A stretch of 64,000 bases of DNA from Rhodobacteraceae bacterium EL129 (GCA_900313005.1 ONZJ01000002.1:603001-667000), one strand, 5' to 3'; counted from the stretch's first letter, positions 9,376 to 17,985 are shown. Notes: a model not told the origin generated them from the sequence alone. Program-made: numbers and translations.

Positions 9376-10161
9376 ATGAAATCACTGATCGAAGCCACCG
9401 GCGCCCTGGTTGACGCAATCGGCACCGAACGGTTTGCTAAAACACTGTCGGATGCGTTGCAGGGGATAGCGCCGTTCGATTACACAGTGGTTTTCGCGTA
9501 TCTTGGGTCTGCGCGTCCCATGGATCTCTTTGATGATTTTCCACGAGGAAAACGCAAGATATTTGTGGAGGATTACCAGGAAGGCCCGTATCTGCTTGAC
9601 CCCTTTTATCTGGCCTGCGGAAACGAGGTGGCTTCGGGGTTGTACCGGATCAGAGATCTGGCCCCGGATCGGTTTTTCCAGGGGGAGTATTTTCGCAGCT
9701 ATTATGCCCGGACCGGCTTGGCCGAAGAGATTGGCTATTTCATTGAAATGCCGGGCAAGACCATTGTCGTGGTTTCCCTGATGCGGGCCAAGAAGGCCTT
9801 TTCTGCAAAGGAGTTTCGGCAGCTTGGTGAATTCTGGCCCGTTGTGCGGGCGGCGTGCCAGCGCAATTGGGGCGATTTGGACGCCCGGTTTGGCCTGAAC
9901 GCCCACAACCCGTCTGATGAAAGCATGCACCACAGCGTTGCTCTGGCCTTCACCAACTTTGGCGATGGCATCCTTACACCCAGAGAACGGCAAGTGGTGG
10001 AATTCACGCTGAAGGGCCATTCGGCGGACGCCGTGGGACGTATACTTGAGATTTCGCCGGGGACTGTCCGCATTCACCGCAGGAATGTTTACTCAAAGCT
10101 TCAGATCAGATCTCAGGGGGAGCTGTTCTCAAAGTTCATAGACACATTGGTGTCCGGGTGA
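9376..10161 (+). CDS. LuxR family transcriptional regulator
   Basis: A 261-aa protein with a C-terminal LuxR/FixJ helix-turn-helix (about residues 197-255, LTPRERQVVEFTLKGHSADAVGRIL with SPGTVRIHRRNVYSKL). The N-terminal 190 residues do not show the autoinducer-binding motifs of quorum-sensing LuxR proteins; they look like a GAF/PAS-type sensing domain. The gene is divergent from the PotABCD-type operon with a 120-bp shared promoter region, so it most likely controls that operon in response to the imported compound or a metabolite. Signal unknown. Confidence 0.85.
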   Translation: MKSLIEATGALVDAIGTERFAKTLSDALQGIAPFDYTVVFAYLGSARPMDLFDDFPRGKRKIFVEDYQEGPYLLDPFYLACGNEVASGLYRIRDLAPDRFFQGEYFRSYYARTGLAEEIGYFIEMPGKTIVVVSLMRAKKAFSAKEFRQLGEFWPVVRAACQRNWGDLDARFGLNAHNPSDESMHHSVALAFTNFGDGILTPRERQVVEFTLKGHSADAVGRILEISPGTVRIHRRNVYSKLQIRSQGELFSKFIDTLVSG

Positions 10162-10182
10162 CTGAGCTGACCCAAACCTGCA

Positions 10183-11457
10183 TTACGAACCTGCGGTTTT
10201 CTTAGGTTTTGGGCGCAGAAGGGATGGACCATAGCAGACAGTAAATCCAAGGAAAGCGGCAATCCACAATAGGGCTGACAGGTTCAGCAGACCTGGAAGA
10301 ACTCCAGACGCCAAACGAGAGACGACGGCCAGGAATAGACAGATGTAGACGGCCACAGTTGCCTTGTCGGCCAACAGCTTTTGCCCGCTGTGGCCCAATG
10401 TGGCGCGGGTCATGACAGCCAGGGTCATTCCCCCGATGGCGCCTGCCATCCAGATGTGTTGGGCCGCAGCAGGGTCGTGGCTGCCAAGAAGCTCATCCGC
10501 TGCCATCGCCATCGCGCCCAGTGGAATGAACAGATATGCGATATGCAGCACCCAGACCAACGGCTCTGCTAGAGTCCGGTGCCCTTGCCACCGTGCCAAT
10601 CGCCAAAGATGCAAAAGGCCGAACGCCATAAGCGCGAGTGCCGTCAGAGGGCTGGCAGGAACAAGAACCCAGCGGATCAACACGCCGATACTGATCAGCA
10701 GAGTCAGCTTGTCAAACTGCGTCATGGGCGGGGTCGGTCGGGCTAGATCACCCCGGCCCGCCAGCCAATTGCGGGTAAACGAAGGGATGATGCGTCCACC
10801 GATCACGGCGATCATCATGATCGCGGTCGCCAGGCCAAGGCGCAAACCATATCCTTGGGCCGCGTTTTCGGCGCGCGCGGCTTCGATGTGAAAAACAACA
10901 TTGCCGAGCGTGAATACACCCAGCAGGGCCAGAACCATGAGGTTGCGCCAGTTTTTGCCCGCAATGATCTCTCGCAGGATCAGCCCACCCAGACATATTG
11001 GAAAGGCTAAGTCGATCATGGCGGCCGCACCAATGGGCCAGTGCGTTGATGAGAACACAGCCACACGACCCGCGCCCCAAAGCGCAAAGAGGGCGGCCAG
11101 CCTCCAACCCACGATGGGCAAGCGTCCCGTCCAGTTGGGCACCGCCGTTAGCAAAAAACCTGCGACAATGGCGTTCAGGTATCCAAAGAGAAAGGCATGG
11201 GCATGCCAAGATATCGGGTCAAACCGAGACGGTATGTCAAAGCCGCCAACAAGAACCGCGATCCAGATGAGCATTGACAGGGCAGCCCAGCCCGCCCCGA
11301 ACAAGAAGAACGGGCGAAATCCGAAACTGAAGATAGCGGGTCCGATCCAAGCGCGCATTTGCTCTGCAGAGGATTGTCCCATCAGCCCAGCCTCGCGCAT
11401 TGATGGACAGGCGCGTTGTTGGAGTGCATGTGCCGTTTCATCTTGGTGTACCTTCAT
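10183..11457 (-). CDS. nnrS: NnrS family haem-copper membrane protein
   Basis: A protein of up to 424 aa and about 12 transmembrane helices. It has the NnrS start (FGFRPFFLFGAGWAAL), and histidines are scattered through the helices (SWHAHAFLFGYLNAIVAGF, ATLGHSGQKL). NnrS binds haem and copper and protects cells from nitric-oxide stress; it is part of the NnrR regulon in Rhodobacter. The given start overlaps the upstream small gene by 20 bp. An internal ATG at 11382 has a better GAGG site 8 nt upstream and may be the true start. It is the last gene of the leftward nor operon. Confidence 0.9.
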   Translation of the reverse strand: MKVHQDETAHALQQRACPSMREAGLMGQSSAEQMRAWIGPAIFSFGFRPFFLFGAGWAALSMLIWIAVLVGGFDIPSRFDPISWHAHAFLFGYLNAIVAGFLLTAVPNWTGRLPIVGWRLAALFALWGAGRVAVFSSTHWPIGAAAMIDLAFPICLGGLILREIIAGKNWRNLMVLALLGVFTLGNVVFHIEAARAENAAQGYGLRLGLATAIMMIAVIGGRIIPSFTRNWLAGRGDLARPTPPMTQFDKLTLLISIGVLIRWVLVPASPLTALALMAFGLLHLWRLARWQGHRTLAEPLVWVLHIAYLFIPLGAMAMAADELLGSHDPAAAQHIWMAGAIGGMTLAVMTRATLGHSGQKLLADKATVAVYICLFLAVVSRLASGVLPGLLNLSALLWIAAFLGFTVCYGPSLLRPKPKKTAGS

Positions 11458-11677
11458 CTGCCAGCGTCATGAGATGGCGAATGTGGCGCGCAAAGTACCA
11501 GGTGGCGGGCACGCCAATCACGCAACCCAGTCCGATTGACCAGGCCCAGGATGCAATGGGTCCGCCGATCCAGCTGAAGATCAGCGACGCAAAGAAGACG
11601 TTGACCGCTGCCGCTCCGGCCCCGAAGGGATAGAGCGCGACGGCAATCTTGCCAGTGGACCAGCCGTGCCGGGTCAT
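11438..11677 (-). CDS. Small membrane protein of the nor operon (two TM helices)
   Basis: A 79-aa protein with two hydrophobic segments (about residues 11-36 and 43-63) and a basic C-terminal tail (FARHIRHLM). I chose the ATG at 11677 because it overlaps the stop of the upstream gene by 4 bp (ATGA), which suggests translational coupling. It lies between norD and nnrS, a place where Rhodobacter and Paracoccus nor clusters carry small membrane genes (nnrT/nnrU or norF). Equivalence with one of these is inference from position and size. A role in assembly or NO protection is possible but not shown. Confidence 0.7.
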   Translation of the reverse strand: MTRHGWSTGKIAVALYPFGAGAAAVNVFFASLIFSWIGGPIASWAWSIGLGCVIGVPATWYFARHIRHLMTLADEGTPR

Positions 11678-11856
11678 GACCGTGCAACCAACCTTTGCAC
11701 GACCACAAGGGCGATGATTAACCCGACACTGCCCAATGCGAACCACAGTTCGGCGGTGGCAGACTGCGCTTGCGGGATTGGACGCTCATAGGCCTCGGAA
11801 AAGGCGGCGCTGGACAAGGCGCAAAGCGCTGCTGTCGGAAAGAAGAGAAAACGCAT
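11674..11856 (-). CDS. Very small exported membrane protein of the nor operon
   Basis: A 60-aa protein: a signal-like N-terminus (residues 1-20, RFLFFPTAALCALSSAAFS), a short polar stretch rich in Pro and Gln, and one C-terminal membrane helix (about 36-54) ending VVQRLVARS. It begins 1 nt after the norD stop and overlaps the next gene by 4 bp, so it is firmly in the nor transcript. It may match one of the small nnrT/nnrU genes after norD in Rhodobacter, but I cannot verify this. The function is unknown; a small accessory subunit or assembly factor for the membrane-bound Nor complex is plausible. Confidence 0.68.
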   Translation of the reverse strand: MRFLFFPTAALCALSSAAFSEAYERPIPQAQSATAELWFALGSVGLIIALVVVQRLVARS

Positions 11857-11857
11857 G

Positions 11858-13741
11858 TCAGGTCTCCTGTGTCAGGGTTCGGTAAATGTCGGGCAGGGCG
11901 CGGGCGAGACGGTTTGCATCGGGCAAGAGGGTAAATCCGCCGCGCCCAAAGATACGGGCAAACCAATCCTGCCCATCCTCGTCGATGATGATTCCGTGCA
12001 GACTCAGGCCTGTGGCCCGGGCCTCGCGCACGGCCATGTGGCTGTCTTCAATGCCGTGCTGGCCTTCATAATGATCCAGATCATTGGGCTTGCCGTCGGT
12101 CAGGACCATCAGCAATTTGCGGGCGCTGGGCTCTTTCGCCAATTGGGCGCTGACATGGCGAATGGCTGCACCCAGCCGTGTGTAGTGGCCAGGTTGCAAT
12201 GCGCCGATGCTGGCTGTGACATCTGGTGACATCGGGTCGTCAAACCCTTTGCATCTGGTCAGGAACACACGGTCACTGCGTAGAGACGAAAACCCCCAAA
12301 CCCCCAGGCGATCGCCCGCAGCATCAATACCCAAGGCCAAGGCGGCCATCGTTTGACGTGCCACTTCGATGATGTTGGTGTCACCAATAGCGGCTTCGGT
12401 TGAACGTGATGTGTCAATCACAAAGGCGACGGACAAATCACGCTCTGTTTGTCGCGAAGATTGCCATATGCGATCAGACCCGCGACCGGTTGCCTTCAGA
12501 TCAGCCTGCGCGGTCAGCAAAGCATCCAGATCAAGCTCTGTGCCATCCACTTGGCGGGGTTGCAAAATACGCCGGGGACGCAGGGCTTCGAATTGGCGGC
12601 GCACCTCTCGGGCCCGTCGGGTGTTCAGGACGAACGTGCCATCCGATGGTGTAGCAGGGGCCTCTAGCACCCGGCAATGATCAGCCATGTAGCTGCGGCT
12701 GCGGTGGTTCCATTCGGGGTAGGTGTGACTACCGGACAGCGCCTCGTGCTCGGCATCCGCAGGCGAAAGATCTAGATGCAACCGCAAGCGCGTCGCGGCC
12801 TTTCGATCCTGCTTGGAGAGGGTGATCTGGTCCTGATCATCGGCGGCTTTCTGGGCGTTTTCGTCGTCGTCATCGTCAACGCTGCGATTGACGTTCAACG
12901 ATTCAACCCATGAGAGGATCGATTCAAACCTGTGGATGATGAAGCTGTCTTTGCGATTGTGTTGGTCTTGATCCTTACGCGCGCCCAGCTTGCGGCTGGT
13001 GTGGGCCGCCGTGGCCGGAGGTGCGGATGGATCCGCTGTGTCTTCGCTGGCCTCGGACCCCGAGGTTGGGGAGGTGAAGGAAAGCCAGATGGGGACAGGC
13101 GCGAAGGGTTTCACATCACGCGCAGATTCATGAAGATCGGGCAGTGCGCTACCGCCTTGCAGTTGATCGCGAATGGCGGTTTCGATGGCCTCTTCTGGGG
13201 CGGGGCGTAACACGTCCGGGCGAGAGTGAAGGCAAAGCTCTGCCATCTGGTCATAGGCTTTGCGCAGGCCGGGGCAGGCGGCGCGGGCCCGCTGCGTGGC
13301 GCGGGCATTCATCGCAATCTGATCGCGGTCAGAAAGAGGCGCTGTCGCAAGAGGTTCAGTCCCTGCACGCTCAAACGTGGCCGCCAGTGCGGTCAGCCAG
13401 AAGTATGCAGCTCGGTTCAGTACCGCATCAGGGAAGGCCGCGATCACGGGGGGCAAGGACAGGCGTTCACCATCAAAGCTCGCGCGCCACTCTCGCTCTC
13501 TCTCGGCTCCGAGTTTGCGACGCAACGGCCGGCGGTGCTGCATGAGCGTGGCGGGTGCTTCGCCCAATTCAATGCCTGCGTCTCCTCCCAGAGCGCGGAA
13601 GAGGGTCGCAAGACTGGACCGAACGCTCTGAAGCGAGATCGCTGCCTCGGGATAAACGACATCAGCCCCGATCCCATGGGCCAGATCGTGCCACAGGTTC
13701 CCTACAGTTTCTTCGGGGTCCATGAGGTCGAGCAGATGCAT
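11858..13741 (-). CDS. norD: Nitric oxide reductase activation protein NorD (vWA domain)
   Basis: A 627-aa cytoplasmic protein. The C-terminal 200 residues form a von Willebrand A domain with the MIDAS motif DTSRS (VAFVIDTSRSTEAAI) and LMVLTDGKPNDLDHY. The middle holds an acidic, low-complexity linker (SVDDDDDENAQKAADD). NorD works with the MoxR-type AAA+ ATPase NorQ to insert metal into, or mature, the NorCB complex. It starts 5 nt after norQ ends and is followed 1 nt later by a 60-aa membrane gene. Length and order (C-B-Q-D) match the Rhodobacter/Paracoccus operons. Confidence 0.95.
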   Translation of the reverse strand: MHLLDLMDPEETVGNLWHDLAHGIGADVVYPEAAISLQSVRSSLATLFRALGGDAGIELGEAPATLMQHRRPLRRKLGAEREREWRASFDGERLSLPPVIAAFPDAVLNRAAYFWLTALAATFERAGTEPLATAPLSDRDQIAMNARATQRARAACPGLRKAYDQMAELCLHSRPDVLRPAPEEAIETAIRDQLQGGSALPDLHESARDVKPFAPVPIWLSFTSPTSGSEASEDTADPSAPPATAAHTSRKLGARKDQDQHNRKDSFIIHRFESILSWVESLNVNRSVDDDDDENAQKAADDQDQITLSKQDRKAATRLRLHLDLSPADAEHEALSGSHTYPEWNHRSRSYMADHCRVLEAPATPSDGTFVLNTRRAREVRRQFEALRPRRILQPRQVDGTELDLDALLTAQADLKATGRGSDRIWQSSRQTERDLSVAFVIDTSRSTEAAIGDTNIIEVARQTMAALALGIDAAGDRLGVWGFSSLRSDRVFLTRCKGFDDPMSPDVTASIGALQPGHYTRLGAAIRHVSAQLAKEPSARKLLMVLTDGKPNDLDHYEGQHGIEDSHMAVREARATGLSLHGIIIDEDGQDWFARIFGRGGFTLLPDANRLARALPDIYRTLTQET

Positions 13742-13746
13742 GGTGT

Positions 13747-14541
13747 TTACCCGTAAACCACGCTTACAAGATCACGCAGCGATTGCTGCACATCAGGCTC
13801 ATCCGTCAGCGGTTCGATCACCGCAGCCTCTAGTGCTTGATCCACGCCCATGCCGTTTACCATCAGCGTCGCTGCATAAATCAGCAGGCGGGTTGAGACG
13901 CCTTCTTCAAGATCCATGCCCGAGAGGTTGCGAATTTGCCCGGCCAATCGCACCAAGGGTGCCACGCGTTTTGGGTCCAATCCGCTTTCTGATGCCACCA
14001 CAGCCGTTTCGATCTGCGCATCTGGAAAATCAAATGAGACTGACAAGAACCTTTGCCGTGTCGATGGCTTGAGCCGTTTGAGGACGTTCTGGTAGCCGGG
14101 ATTATAGCTGGCCACCAGCATGAATGCTTTGGGGGCCACCAGTTCTTCGCCGGTGCGGTCGATCATTAAGGTGCGGCGCGTGTCTGTCAGCGGGTGCAGC
14201 ACAACCGTGACGTCCTTTCGCGCCTCGACGACCTCATCCAGATAACAAATACCGCCCGTCCGCACGGCGCGGGTCAGTGGGCCATCCACCCAAACCGTCT
14301 CGCCGCCTTTGAGCAGGTATCGTCCGATCAAATCGGCGGCAGACAAATCGTCATGGCAGGCGACAGTGAAGAGCGGCTTGCCCAGTTTTGCGGCCATATG
14401 TTCCACAAATCGGGTTTTGCCGCAGCCGGTCGGCCCCTTCAGCAGAAGGGGCAAACCGTTGTCATGGGCCGTTTCGAACAAGGTGCATTCGCGGCCTGTT
14501 TCACGGTAAAACGGCAGGGTCGGGAGGGTTGCCACATTCAT
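13747..14541 (-). CDS. norQ: Nitric oxide reductase activation ATPase NorQ (MoxR AAA+)
   Basis: A 264-aa AAA+ ATPase of the MoxR group. Walker A is GPTGCGKT (residues 36-43), Walker B is CYLDE (99-103), and sensor-type motifs follow (MLVASYNPGYQ). NorQ and NorD act as a chaperone pair that installs the non-haem iron of nitric oxide reductase. The gene sits 3 nt after norB and 5 nt before norD, so it is cotranscribed with both. Confidence 0.95.
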   Translation of the reverse strand: MNVATLPTLPFYRETGRECTLFETAHDNGLPLLLKGPTGCGKTRFVEHMAAKLGKPLFTVACHDDLSAADLIGRYLLKGGETVWVDGPLTRAVRTGGICYLDEVVEARKDVTVVLHPLTDTRRTLMIDRTGEELVAPKAFMLVASYNPGYQNVLKRLKPSTRQRFLSVSFDFPDAQIETAVVASESGLDPKRVAPLVRLAGQIRNLSGMDLEEGVSTRLLIYAATLMVNGMGVDQALEAAVIEPLTDEPDVQQSLRDLVSVVYG

Positions 14542-14544
14542 GCG

Positions 14545-15894
14545 TTATTCTCCCGCGATGGGGGTGGCGGGACCCGGTTCGATGATCTCGTTCTGGCGCA
14601 CCACCAAGAGCGCGTAGATGAACAAGAGCGCACCGATCACCACGGCAGCCCCGGCTCCGAAACGCATGAGGTAGAACACCGAAAGGCCGTCCTGCACATC
14701 CATGTAGTAGTCGCCCACGACGCGCTGCATGTGGGTCTGGATTGTCCCGGCGAAGGTCAAGATGAAGGTCATGAAGGCCATGCCGCCGGTCATCAACCAG
14801 AATGACGCCATATTGAGCACTTGGTTGTAGGGCGCGCGTTCGCGCAGCATGGGCATAGCATAGGTGAAGACCGCCAGATTCAGTGCAACATAGGCACCAT
14901 AAAAGGACAGGTGCCCGTGTGCTGCGGTGATTTGCGTGCCGTGGCTATAGAAATTCACGCCGTGCAAAGTATGCAGGAACCCCCAGACGCCCGCGCCAAA
15001 GAAGGCCACGGTGGACGATCCAAGCGACCACAAGAGGGCGGCTTTGTTGGGATGGTTCTTGCGGCCCTTCCAGACCATCACAAAGGCAAAAGACATCATC
15101 AGGAAGAAGGGGATCACCTCAAAAGTTGAGAAGATGGACCCAACCCACTGCCAATAACCTGGCAGGCCAATCCAGTAGAAATGGTGGCCGGTGCCAAGGA
15201 TGCCCGAGAAAAGCGCCGTGGCGACGATGATATAGAGCCATTTTTCGACGACCTCGCGGTCAACGCCAGTCAGCTTGAGCAGCAGGAAGGCGAGGATCGA
15301 GGCCATCACCAGCTCCCAGGTGGCTTCGACCCAAAGATGCACCACAAACCACCAGTACATCTTGTCCAGAGACAGGTTGTTGGGGTTGATAAAGGCAAAG
15401 ATCCAGAGCAATGACAGCAACCAAAGCCCCATTAACAGCACGTTGGTGATGGCCGTTTTCTTGCCAGCCAGCACGGTCATGGAGACGTTGAACAAGAAGA
15501 TCAGCGCCGCCACGAGGATGCCGAATTTGACCCATAGAGGTTGCTCCAGAAATTCGCGCCCACCGTGGATGCCCACAAGGTAAGATCCGACAGCGCCCAG
15601 CGTGCCGATCAGCAAAATGATCAACTGGAGATAGGCCAGCTTCACCGAGTAAATCTCGCGCTCGGATTCCTCAGGGATAAGGAAATAGGCAGCCCCGAAG
15701 AAACCCAGCAACAGCCAGACAATCAGAGCATTCGTGTGGATCATGCGGATCACGTTGAAGGGCAAAATCTCGGACAGGAAATTGGGCGAGACGTAGATCC
15801 AGCCGGCCAGCAATCCGCCCACCACCTGGATGCCGAACAGGGCCATGGCGGCAAGGAAATACCAGTAGGCCACTTTTTGAGATGTGTATTTCAT
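14545..15894 (-). CDS. norB: Nitric oxide reductase subunit B (cNor)
   Basis: A 449-aa integral membrane haem-copper-superfamily enzyme with about 12 helices that reduces two NO to N2O. The metal ligands are visible: VVHLWVEATWE (FeB His and the nearby Glu), GTGHHFYWIG (two FeB His) and HTLHGVNFYSHG plus AAHGHLSFYGAY (haem b and b3 ligands). The length is that of the short cytochrome-c-dependent type, without the N-terminal extension of quinol-oxidising qNor. It is 12 nt downstream of norC, its haem-c partner. Confidence 0.97.
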   Translation of the reverse strand: MKYTSQKVAYWYFLAAMALFGIQVVGGLLAGWIYVSPNFLSEILPFNVIRMIHTNALIVWLLLGFFGAAYFLIPEESEREIYSVKLAYLQLIILLIGTLGAVGSYLVGIHGGREFLEQPLWVKFGILVAALIFLFNVSMTVLAGKKTAITNVLLMGLWLLSLLWIFAFINPNNLSLDKMYWWFVVHLWVEATWELVMASILAFLLLKLTGVDREVVEKWLYIIVATALFSGILGTGHHFYWIGLPGYWQWVGSIFSTFEVIPFFLMMSFAFVMVWKGRKNHPNKAALLWSLGSSTVAFFGAGVWGFLHTLHGVNFYSHGTQITAAHGHLSFYGAYVALNLAVFTYAMPMLRERAPYNQVLNMASFWLMTGGMAFMTFILTFAGTIQTHMQRVVGDYYMDVQDGLSVFYLMRFGAGAAVVIGALLFIYALLVVRQNEIIEPGPATPIAGE

Positions 15895-15906
15895 AGCATT
15901 CGCTCC

Positions 15907-16359
15907 TTATCCGGCGTCATTCGGGGGCCAGCCCTGGGTATCGGTCTGATCGGCCCAGCGTAAAAATTCGGCGAGGCCTCGAATGTCTTCGTCCGTCAGC
16001 TCGTAGCGGGGCATTTGGCGACGTCCTTCGATGCCACTGGGCTGTGCTTCCATCCAGCCTTTGAGTGTCTCAAACGCGTCTTCGGGATCGTCCAGAACAC
16101 CCCAACGGGTCATGACATTGCCAACCTCAGGCGCAAAGTAGGCGCCTTCGCCGTGCAGGCTGTGACAGTTGATGCAAGAATGTCGCTCCCAAACGTGTTT
16201 GCCGTGAATGACCTCTTCGCTCAGCGGCATGCCTGCGGTTGAGGTTTCCACAACGTATTTGTGCGAATGGACGGTCATCGCGATGAAGATCACGACAAAG
16301 AAAATCGAGCCTCCATAGAAGATGTTTCGCGCCCGCGATTTTGTGAGAAATTCAGCCAT
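15907..16359 (-). CDS. norC: Nitric oxide reductase cytochrome c subunit
   Basis: A 150-aa protein with an uncleaved N-terminal membrane anchor (about residues 13-30, IFYGGSIFFVVIFIAMTV) and one periplasmic haem-c site CINCH near residue 62. The likely Met ligand is in RRQMPRYEL. NorC passes electrons from pseudoazurin or cytochrome c to NorB. It is the first gene of the leftward operon. Its promoter region carries an FNR/NnrR-type palindrome centred about 66 bp before the start codon. Confidence 0.97.
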   Translation of the reverse strand: MAEFLTKSRARNIFYGGSIFFVVIFIAMTVHSHKYVVETSTAGMPLSEEVIHGKHVWERHSCINCHSLHGEGAYFAPEVGNVMTRWGVLDDPEDAFETLKGWMEAQPSGIEGRRQMPRYELTDEDIRGLAEFLRWADQTDTQGWPPNDAG

Positions 16360-16418
16360 AAAAGAGGCCCCCTTGTTTGAAGACCTCTGTTTTGTAGCTT
16401 TGCGGGTGTCTCTGAAGT

Positions 16419-16432
16419 TTGTTCTAGCGCAA
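16419..16432. promoter_or_regulatory. FNR/NnrR-type binding site in the norC / DUF1858 promoter region
   Basis: The sequence TTGTTctagCGCAA has the TTG-N8-CAA form expected for Crp/Fnr-family regulators of the NnrR/DNR kind. It lies between the divergent norC and DUF1858 genes, 59 bp from the first and 48 bp from the second, so one site could control both. The half-sites resemble, but are not identical to, the site upstream of pseudoazurin. The binding protein is inferred to be the NnrR-like regulator encoded next door. Confidence 0.7.
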
Positions 16433-16480
16433 CGTCTGGGCAGATAGTGCGCGTATCGTCACACTCGAAAGGAGGATCGA

Positions 16481-16708
16481 ATGGGTGAGCGACATCTCGA
16501 TGATCCGGATTTGCCCTTGGAGGATATGATGGCGCAATGGCCGCAAACTATTGCGGTGTTCTTGCGTCATAATATGTTGTGCGTCGGGTGTTTGGTCGGT
16601 CCGTTTCATACGCTTACAGATGCTTGCGCCGAGTATCATCTGGATCACGATCTCTTTCTGATCGAGTTGATGGATGCTGCAGGGCTTGGGCGGACTAGGA
16701 TTCGCTAA
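16481..16708 (+). CDS. DUF1858 / hybrid-cluster-protein-associated redox disulfide protein
   Basis: A 75-aa cytoplasmic protein with a strong ribosome site (AAAGGAGG at 16468-16475). It holds the short DUF1858 fold with the redox pair C34-V-G-C37, preceded by the typical helix (MMAQWPQTIAVFLRHNMLCVGC). This domain also forms the N-terminus of ScdA/YtfE, the di-iron proteins that repair nitrosative damage. Here it stands alone, divergent from norC and under the same putative NnrR site, so a role in NO stress is a reasonable inference. Its 3' end overlaps the convergent regulator gene by 14 bp. Confidence 0.85.
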   Translation: MGERHLDDPDLPLEDMMAQWPQTIAVFLRHNMLCVGCLVGPFHTLTDACAEYHLDHDLFLIELMDAAGLGRTRIR

Positions 16709-17411
16709 GAACGACAAGGGCATGCGGATCACAGATCGTAATTCGTTTGCGTTTGCTTTGCACCAGCCCCTGCTTTTCCCATTTGCTGAGCATTCGGCTG
16801 ACCGTGTGCAATGTTGTAGCGGTCAGTTCGGACAGGTCCTGGCGGGTGATGGGGAAGTCGATCTCGATTCCTTCTGGCACTTTGCGTCCGGCCTGATTGA
16901 GCAGCCGCAAGAGCGCATTGGCAACGCGCTGTTCGACTTGCTGGGTGGCCATTTCGACAATGCGGGTGTTCATCTCGCCTATCCGGTGCCCAACCGTTTG
17001 ATAGGTTTCCGTCGCAAACCCTTCGTATTCGGTGACAAAGCTATCCCAAAGACGCATTGGCCAACTCAGCACTAAAGATTCGGACGCCGTCAGCGCCGTC
17101 GCAGGATAGGTGTCGTGCCCAAGCGCCTTGGCGATCCCAAGCAATTGTCCCGCAGGGATATGAAGTGCGGTGACCTGCTCACCGGTTGGCGTGATACGCA
17201 CCACACGCACATAGCCATCGAGCAGAATGTAGAACCGTTCGGCCGACGCGCCCTCTTCAAAGATCGCAACACCTGCATCGTACCGACGTGCTGACGATTG
17301 ATCGAGGATCGTTCGGATTTGACGTTTCTCAAGTTTGGAAAACGGGGGCATGTGCGTCAGCAGACTTTCGTCCAGACGCGCAAGAGTTTTCCCCATGTTC
17401 TTCTCATCCAT
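16695..17411 (-). CDS. nnrR: Crp/Fnr family regulator, NnrR/DNR type
   Basis: A 238-aa regulator. I start it at the ATG at 17411 (AAGG 8 nt upstream); a TTG at 17447 is in frame but has no good ribosome site. The N-terminal half is a cyclic-nucleotide-type sensor fold (VAIFEEGASAERFYILLDGYVRV). The C-terminal helix-turn-helix reads ITRQDLSELTATTLHTVSRML, where Ser-Arg fits recognition of TTG half-sites. It lacks the N-terminal cysteine cluster of oxygen-sensing FNR, which points to an NO-sensing NnrR/DNR type. Its place between nor and nir genes supports control of both. A perfect palindrome upstream suggests autoregulation. Confidence 0.82.
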   Translation of the reverse strand: MDEKNMGKTLARLDESLLTHMPPFSKLEKRQIRTILDQSSARRYDAGVAIFEEGASAERFYILLDGYVRVVRITPTGEQVTALHIPAGQLLGIAKALGHDTYPATALTASESLVLSWPMRLWDSFVTEYEGFATETYQTVGHRIGEMNTRIVEMATQQVEQRVANALLRLLNQAGRKVPEGIEIDFPITRQDLSELTATTLHTVSRMLSKWEKQGLVQSKRKRITICDPHALVVLSES

Positions 17412-17476
17412 GACGCAAGCCTTACACAGTTCCGCGTACAAGACCAAGCCGAGCCTGCCGGGAGTTGCACAAGAGT

Positions 17477-17490
17477 TTGTGCTACCACAA
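17477..17490. promoter_or_regulatory. FNR/NnrR-type binding site upstream of pseudoazurin
   Basis: TTGTGctacCACAA is a perfect inverted repeat of the TTG-N8-CAA class. It lies in the divergent gap between the NnrR-like regulator (66 bp from its start) and pseudoazurin (63 bp from its start). The distance fits a class II activator site near -41 of a transcript starting about 25-30 nt before the pseudoazurin start codon. It probably controls the pseudoazurin-nirK-nirV run and perhaps the regulator gene. Confidence 0.8.
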
Positions 17491-17553
17491 AGAAGGCTGT
17501 GCGGATTTTTCCTAGACTCAGATCAACACCATTGAGATTTGAAAGGAAAACCA

Positions 17554-17985
17554 ATGATCCGCAACGCAATATCCGGCCTTGCAGTCGTTGCCCTGATGGG
17601 CACCGCAGCTTTTGCCGAAACCTTTGAAGTTCAGATGCTCAACAAGGGCGCTGACGGGGAACGCATGGTTTTTGAACCATCCTTTGTGCAGGCCCAACCC
17701 GGTGACACCGTCAAGTTCATCGCCAAGAGCAAAGGACATAATGCCGAAGTCAACAAAGGGATGTTCCCCGAAGGGGCAGAGGCCTTCAAAGGCAAGATCA
17801 ACGAAGAGATTGAAGTCACCCTCGATGTGGAGGGGGTCTATGGCGTGATCTGCAAACCGCATTTTGCCATGGGCATGGTGATGACCATTGCCGTGGGGGA
17901 TGTGGAGGTGCCTGGCGATTTCCTTGAGGGGCGCGTGCCCAAAAAGGCCAAGGTCCGCTTCGAGGACCAGCTGAGCAATCTGTGA
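17554..17985 (+). CDS. Pseudoazurin (type 1 blue copper protein)
   Basis: A 143-aa periplasmic electron carrier. The ATG at 17554 has AAAGGA upstream; an in-frame TTG 15 nt earlier overlaps that site and is rejected. The Sec signal peptide ends AFA-21. The type 1 copper ligands are all present: H62 (KGHNAE), C100, H103 and M108 ([10 protein letters not shown]). Pseudoazurin gives electrons to copper nitrite reductase and can feed NorCB, which matches the next gene nirK 61 nt downstream. Expression is probably NO-responsive through the palindrome upstream. Confidence 0.95.
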   Translation: MIRNAISGLAVVALMGTAAFAETFEVQMLNKGADGERMVFEPSFVQAQPGDTVKFIAKSKGHNAEVNKGMFPEGAEAFKGKINEEIEVTLDVEGVYGVICKPHFAMGMVMTIAVGDVEVPGDFLEGRVPKKAKVRFEDQLSNL

